Assembly (NCBI RefSeq): GCF_932294415.1
Contig: NC_065536.1
Span: forward strand, 50,158,354 to 50,222,353
Source: Quercus robur
Lineage: Eukaryota; Streptophyta; Magnoliopsida; Fagales; Fagaceae
Reading direction: 5' to 3'
Length of the DNA stretch: 64,000 bases
The translations under genes were made by a program, and so were the position numbers. Every line of letters begins with the position of its first letter. Position 1 is the first letter of the stretch. Positions 58,260 through 64,000 of this stretch are shown piece after piece. The notes under the pieces were generated by a model. The model was not told where the DNA came from and did not search any database. It worked only from the letters and a program-made list of their open reading frames with translations.

Positions 58260-59735
58260 GACTAAAATTATTGATCATGCAATACATAATCATTCCACAT
58301 TCTAGTTGTTATACTAGTTCGTAATATTGTTTCTTTTCTAGCATCTACGTCACTATCATTTGTACTATTTCTAGCTTCATTATGTATGTCACCATTCGAG
58401 ATCTTTTGATCAATTTCTACAATCAACATTTCATCCGAATCCACTCCCATGAGATATTTGTGCAATATACAACAAGCCAAGATAATCTCAATAACCATAT
58501 CAACGGGAAAAAAAGTTCTGTCATTCCAGATATATTAGAAAATCGTTTCTTTAACACACCAAATGTCCTTTCAATGACATTGTGCAAGGAGGAATGTCAA
58601 TGACTAAATATTTTCTTAACATTTTCTAGGCCACATGCTAAATACTCTTTTAAATAATAACCTACACCCCTGTATGGCGTGATAAGTCCACTTCTCAGCA
58701 TAAATCTCACGTCTACTAGATAATATTTGCCTATTAAGAAAATAAGTTATATAACTTAACATTGTATTTATAACTTAACATTCCCTTTGGGGATTATAAG
58801 TTTTTCTTCCCTACTTAAAGCGTTTTTAATTATCCTCGAGTTAGAGGTAGTCCCTTCCCATCCAGGTAAAATGTATGTAATCTCATGTCAAAATCACATG
58901 TTGTCAATATATTTTGAGTTGTGTACTATTTCCTCCCTTGATATCTAGACACATCTTTTGATAACACTTTTACACGAATATGTGTCTCGTCAACTGTCCC
59001 TACACAATCTTAGAATCAAAATAATCTATTAAATCAATAATTCTTTACTCATATTAGAAAAAATTTCCATGTAGTTGCTTGAAAATATGTTTGCCTTAAA
59101 GTATGGATAAAATCTATGACTTTTTCATATTTGTGGGGGAACCTATACCCCATTCAGTTGTAGAAGAAATTTTGATTTTCCAAGTAGATGACTGCACTCA
59201 ACACATTGTGAAAATGACGGCTTATAGTTTCACTAGAATGACGGAAGAAAAAAGAAATTGTACGAATTCTCTCATTATTTGATAAAACGTAAACAAACTC
59301 GGCCACTTGCTCTTCAACAGAAGAATCCTTAATGTCTTGAAGATGACCAGTTTCTCAAAGAATTTCACATAACTTAGCAAAGGCATAAGGCCCCATTCGA
59401 ATTATGTCTCGACATTTCTCACTACGTCTCGACATTTCTCACTACATCTAAGTTGACTCATTAGTTCTTGCTAAATATTTTATTTCCCCACTACTTTGGA
59501 TATCCTATCCACATAACGTGGATTACAGTATATGTTTGTCATCCATATTGCATGCACCACATGTACAAGAAGTTGCAAAACTACTACATCTTGTCTTCTT
59601 TGCCAATCAATCAAAAATTGCAAACTAAATTAGTTCAATTCATAAATATTCCTTAATTGATCTTGACAATTTTCCTCTTAACTCTTACTTATATCTTCTG
59701 GTGGACTACTATCCCAATTAGTTGGATTATCCATC
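58260..59735 (-). pseudogene. Harbinger (HARBI1-like) transposase, degenerate
   Basis: On the minus strand the start MDNPTNWDSSPPEDISKS meets a stop. Then come SSVEEQVAEFVYVLSNNERI, FFFRHSSETISRHFHNVLSA, CVGTVDETHIRVKV (usual DGTH reads DETH), QNILTTCDFDMRLHTFYL, SPKGMLSYKY and, at the C-terminus, VIEIILACCILHKYLMGVDS (58498-58430). These follow the order of the DDE_Tnp_4 nuclease. Many stops and shifts destroy the frame. The enzyme class cuts and reinserts elements at TWA targets. Confidence 0.8.
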
Positions 59736-60589
59736 TACCAAAGACCCATCACAAGTAAGGAATAATCAACACATTTGTCATAATAATTACAAATCAAAGC
59801 ACCTTACCTTTGTATCTTAGTTCCTATCATCCCAAACATAACTAGCAAAGAGACTATAAAAAGACTACTACACATTACTAGTCACATAAAATAAACTATT
59901 TATAAATAATAATACAAATGAAAATTATTATGTACATCTATTTATAGAAAGCTTATTGAAATAAGTCTACATATAATATGAAACATAATCAAAGACATGA
60001 ATCTTAATCAACATGTGCTGCTCTTGCCACTAACACTTGAACTAACAAATCAAAACTTTGCACCAACATATTCTAACAAGCAAAACTAATATTAGATAAT
60101 AAAAACCAACCACATCAAAGCAGATGAACCTCAAAAAATCCATATGGTCTCTTTCACTCATAAAACACAATCACGAATAAATCAAAATCTTACACCAACA
60201 GATTCTAACAATCACAACTAATCCCAGATAATAAAAATCAATCTCATCAAAGCACATGAACCTTAAACAATCCACATAATCCCAGATGGGGTTTGCAAAA
60301 AACAAGAAATAAAAATAAAATTACCAAAGGGTCTAAGTATTAAAAAAAATTAAATAAATTAGAAATAAAAAACACAGATAATCTGAGTAAACAAAAATTG
60401 AGTAAAATGAACACAAAGAAAACATACAAATGGCGTGCAACTTGATTCTAAGTCTTCTATCTACGTTTTCAATGGAAAATAAAAAGAGCATAGAATTTAG
60501 ATAAAAAAAAGGAAAAAGAATAAAAAATATGGAAAAAAAAAACTGAAGAAAGAGGGAAAAAAAAGATTTAACATTAAAAACAAAGAGAG

Positions 60590-61060
60590 CGACAACAAGA
60601 AAGGGGGGAAAAAGGGCCAGAGTCATACCTAAGATTCTCAGCTGTAGAAGGAAAAAAAAAAAAAAAAAACAACAACAACAACAACAACAAACAAACAAAG
60701 AAGATTAACAATTGAAAGAGAGAGTGGTGTTAAGGATGAGGAAAAAAAAGAGAAGGTCATACTCGATTCTTATCTAGAAAAGAAAACAAATAGCAAAGAA
60801 GATAATAAAAGTGAGAATGACGACGAGGAGAAGGGAAAAAGAAAAGAGAAGGTCATACCTGATTCTTGGATGGAGAAGAAAAAAAAAGGCAAATAATAGA
60901 TTAACAAAAGAGATAATGACGACAATAAGGAGGGAAAAAAGGGTCAATGATACATGATTCTTGGCTGGAGAAGAAAACAAAAAAACAAAAAACAAAGAAG
61001 ATTAATACAATAGAGTGACAAGAAGAAGGGAAAAAAAGAGAAGATAAGCTAAGTCATTAT
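60590..61060. repeat. Tandem repeats (about 100-bp unit) in the Harbinger 5' region
   Basis: GAGAAGGTCATACCTGATTCTTGG-type sequence recurs about four times (near 60630, 60755, 60855 and 60945), each followed by TGGAGAAGAAAA, an A-rich stretch and GATAATGACGACAA. On the minus strand each unit carries CAGGTATGAC, a splice-donor-like sequence, so the element's leader has a multiplied donor. Confidence 0.6.
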
Positions 61061-61374
61061 TATTGTTGAGCTATGAAGAGGCTGGAGTGAAGAGAAGAAG
61101 ATTGATGAGAACTCTATGGGAAAATGGGAATTAGATAGAGGTAGGTGAGAGCAAAAAAACTGGAGGTAATTTTGTCTTTCATCAACAACAGGCGTTTTTC
61201 ATGCATGTTTTCTCTCTATTTCGGGAGGCTAATTTTTTGTAAGCTCAAGTGGAAAATGCTTAGGCCCCACCCAAAAATTTTCTATCCTTCCTCCTTATTA
61301 AACAGCACCCACTCCTTTTTTTCTCTCCTTTATTTTCCATCCACTGTATTCCATTTCAACCAAACAGACCCTAC

Positions 61375-62029
61375 AAAGATGACATAAAACCTAACTTTAG
61401 GGGCAGGTGTAATTCCAGTCCAAGTGGTAAAACAATAAACTACACACTATACATTATTTAGACCTCACTATTATTTGGTCATAAAAAAAATCCTAAAATC
61501 ATAGTTGTCACTATCTTTTGAAGGTTTAATCCTTTGCTACACAGCTCCATTTTACGTTATTTTTGTCTCTTTATAAATTTTATGCGACATACAACAACTT
61601 AGAATCAAGAATTACTCAAAAAGATTGAAATTTAAATGAGAAAATCATGTTATAAGTTGTGTTTCATATATACAAACCGAATGGAAAACTTGTAGTATCT
61701 CTCTTTATATCCATCCAATCCACACGTCATTTACTCCTACAGAACCTTTGAGATAAGGTAAGTCAATTGGTAGGTGGGGACATCAACAACTCATCAAAGA
61801 GTCACTAGGAATGAGGAACCCAAATGTGCTATATATGATCATGCTAATACTTCTAGCCCCCCTTCCAAAGGCCATCTATGATTTTGAAAGTCATGAAAAA
61901 TAGCCTATGGCTATGATACCTATGGAGGAAAAGCATATAGTATGGTTAAGCATCAATCTCATATAGTTTAGACACCTTAGTTTTTCATTGAGATGTCAAG
62001 TGTTGATGACACTTGTTTATGTGGCTATC

Positions 62030-62068
<39 letters not shown>

Positions 62069-62088
62069 GCCTATCAAAATTCTTATTT

Positions 62089-62120
<32 letters not shown>

Positions 62121-63401
62121 TATGGACCAAGCTCGTGTACTTTTTCTAAGGGAAAATTTGGGACATGTGGATTGGAGAGTAAAAGAGAGTTTTTCTCATC
62201 TATCTTGGGTTTAATGGAGAAGCTTTGAAAATGGGCTTGGGGTATTTGCAACACCCGTCAATCTATGAATAGCTCATTGTGCATAAAAGCTAAACACACA
62301 TAAAACCCCTTTACTTTTATTGGATATATTTCATTCTCAGTAACCTCAAAATCACCATAGATGGAATACTTATCACCATTTAATGTTATTTTTCACAATT
62401 CCACCGATTTAGCAAGTCTTTGGGGTCATGTTTCCCTTAAAGTCGTTAACCAAATAGGATTAAGCCAATTGAATTGGCCCAAACAACATAGAACCAAATC
62501 AACCCAACTTCTTCCATCAAATAAACCCATCATCATTAAATGATGATTTTCCCTTAAAGGAAGATACCATATGGGATTAAGACAACCAAATTGCCTCAAA
62601 CGGCATAAAGCTAGAACAACCCACCTTTTTATGAAATCCATTGTTCAAGGCTCTAACTTAGCCAAATACTCATCGATCGAATGAGTCGTTCTCTTGTGTG
62701 TAAGTGTGTGTGTGTGTGTTGTGTGTGTGTGGGGGGGGGGGGGGGGGGAGGGGATCTTTGCAGTATCTCTAAATTGCTACAAAAACCCTAAAAAAACTCA
62801 AAAAATAAACATCATCACCTATCTCACAAATATCACCAACTCTTCACGAGTTTCCTTACAAAAGTTTGTGTTCAATACATTCAACAGATACCATGATAAA
62901 TTTTCTATGTGTTTGAAAGTACAAACAAAAAGTTCATTTCTCCCTCACCACATCATTCCAAGTTTATCCACTATTATGATTCAAAATTATATATCGTTGT
63001 ACTTATCTCAAAATTTCATTTCCTTCTCTTTTGTAGGTTTGCTAGCTCAAGCATCATTTTGAGATGCACCACTAGCCTTCTTCACTTTTTGTGTTGATGC
63101 GAGTAGCATCGCTCAAACCTAACTTAAGACATGTTTCAAGCAATTGATGAACTCTCATTATTTAGGGTTTTGGTGAAATGATTATGGAAGCTTGTTTGAT
63201 AAAGAAGGATCTAGAGATAGAAAAATAGAGTTTTTTTCCAACCTCTATTTGTGATCCATGCAAAAAGTAGGGTTGCACAAAAACAAACTGATTTCTCTAT
63301 GCAAGACTTTCTCTCTCACAAATTCTTTGAAAGCCTTTTTTATTTTTATTTTTCTTGATTTTATAAAGAAAAATAATGTAGGAAATTTAAATTTTCCTCT
63401 T
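61375..63401. other. Gene-free region with microsatellites
   Basis: No supported gene. TA runs lie at about 62035-62063 and 62103-62123. A GT run followed by 18 G residues lies at 62704-62748. 62430-62630 contains a degenerate direct repeat (CCCTTAAA.., GGATTAAG.CAA..AATTG.C.CAAAC..CATA.A). Confidence 0.5.
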
Positions 63402-64000
63402 GTAGGGTCACGTTTTTCAAGTCAGGCCCAAGATGCATGGGACCTTAGACCAGTGAGCCCGGTACAATGAATTTGTAGAGAGTAGGCCAAAGAGCTAGGC
63501 TCTGATGTATGGACAACGGTTAACACCGTGTTCTTCACGATCAAGTTGAGATGGATTGAATTTACCAGAGATGATTGGTCCTCGGCAAAGTCCGGGAAGC
63601 TTTTTTTGGTGCCTCTAGTGTGTTGGGGGGATGGTTCCCCGCCCCTTCTGTTTCCCTCCACTCCCTTTTATAGTAGTTTCCTTCCTCATGGATAGAGCTC
63701 CTAGGGTAGGTACTTGTCCCATCAGCCATTCCCTTCAGTTGTTGGGAGTGGTTGTAAAGGCAGAAAAGCATGGCCATGTCAGGCACAAGGCACTGAACGT
63801 AATGATGGCACAGCACCTTTCCCTTAGATATTTCCCTTTCTCCCTCCGTTGTCCTTTTTTGTTGTCCCTTTTCCGCTTTTAGTACTTGTCCTATTCTGTG
63901 GAATGGTCTAGAGTGTCATTGCCAGTAGCAGGTTGCCTCCTTTATCCTCAGCTACATCCATGCCGAGGAGGATTCTCCCCCATGGCCAAGGAGGGGTTTT
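63402..64000. mobile_element. Possible LTR start, cut by the window edge
   Basis: Composition changes at about 63402 (TGTAGGGTCACG) from AT-rich to GC-balanced sequence with phrases common in plant LTRs (GAGCTAGGCTCTGATGTATG, CCTCGGCAAAGTCCGG, GCCGAGGAGGATTC). No partner repeat or target duplication can be seen inside the window, so this rests on texture only. It is not the same family as the solo LTR at 51677, despite a shared CCGAGG flavour. Confidence 0.3.

Larger units (their letters stand above)
51328..61371 (-). mobile_element. Degenerate PIF/Harbinger transposon with nested insertions
   Basis: The left end GGGTCTGTTTGGTT (51328) is the exact complement of the right end AACCAAACAGACCC (ending 61371). 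The left flank is TTA, the usual Harbinger target, but the right flank is TAC, so the duplication is imperfect. Inside, on the minus strand, are a HARBI1-like transposase relic and a Myb/SANT-like ORF relic, the two proteins of this superfamily. The solo LTR (51677-52428) and the hAT element (53229-57021) are later insertions. Removing them with their duplications leaves about 5.5 kb, a usual full size. That both ends belong to one element is inferred. Confidence 0.75.

Noticed and set aside
60333-60995. Hydrophobic minus-strand frames rich in F and L
   Set aside because: Produced by A/G-rich tandem repeats in the Harbinger leader; not membrane proteins.
62694-63062. 122-aa frame beginning in a GT/G run
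   Set aside because: The start is microsatellite and the rest has no recognisable domain.
63402-64000. Considered as a second copy of the 51677 solo LTR
   Set aside because: The shared CCGAGG phrases are short; starts and following sequence differ.

Overview
The window is nuclear DNA from a flowering plant, almost certainly a eudicot and probably a woody one. It has AT-rich intergenic DNA, spliced genes with GT-AG introns, a coiled-coil NB-LRR gene, and a dense mix of plant transposon families. Fagaceae (oak or chestnut) is my guess from overall feel; I ran no search.

Four host genes look intact. (1) A single-exon CC-NB-LRR resistance gene on + at 8218-11523 (1101 aa). (2) A small calmodulin-like gene on - at 30833-31258 (141 aa). 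(3) The splicing helicase PRP16, Arabidopsis CUV/DEAH7 type, on - from 50270 to 36074. I reconstructed it as 17 coding exons totalling 3852 nt with the reading frame kept at every junction (1283 aa). (4) A tRNA-Ser(UGA) at 50835-50916, just upstream of the helicase promoter. A decayed DNA topoisomerase II C-terminal fragment lies at 21003-21807.

Most of the rest is mobile DNA. 1-8 kb: a minus-strand LTR element with a GTTAG target duplication (806-2752), a probable Helitron (5.1-6.7 kb) and a foldback MITE in front of the NLR. 12.7-18 kb: three copies of a MITE-like repeat, then an apparently complete hAT transposon (13722-18017) with matching terminal inverted repeats, an 8-bp target duplication and an uninterrupted five-exon 750-aa transposase. 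18-31 kb: small MITEs, the topoisomerase relic, a decayed Ty1/copia element and a long-TIR Mutator-like element. 31.6-35.3 kb: a paralogue of the sequence around 740-3060, without the LTR insertion seen there, carrying a 1.5-kb hAT-type element, followed by tandem duplications.

The PRP16 introns hold a SINE, a 5'-truncated LINE, MITE copies, and a 5.3-kb intron containing a broken LINE and a gypsy gag-protease fragment, both antisense to the gene. From 51.3 to 61.4 kb lies a nest. A degenerate PIF/Harbinger element (about 5.5 kb once insertions are subtracted) contains a 752-bp solo LTR and a 3.8-kb decayed hAT element. The hAT element split the Harbinger Myb/SANT ORF. The last 600 bases may be the start of another LTR element running off the window.
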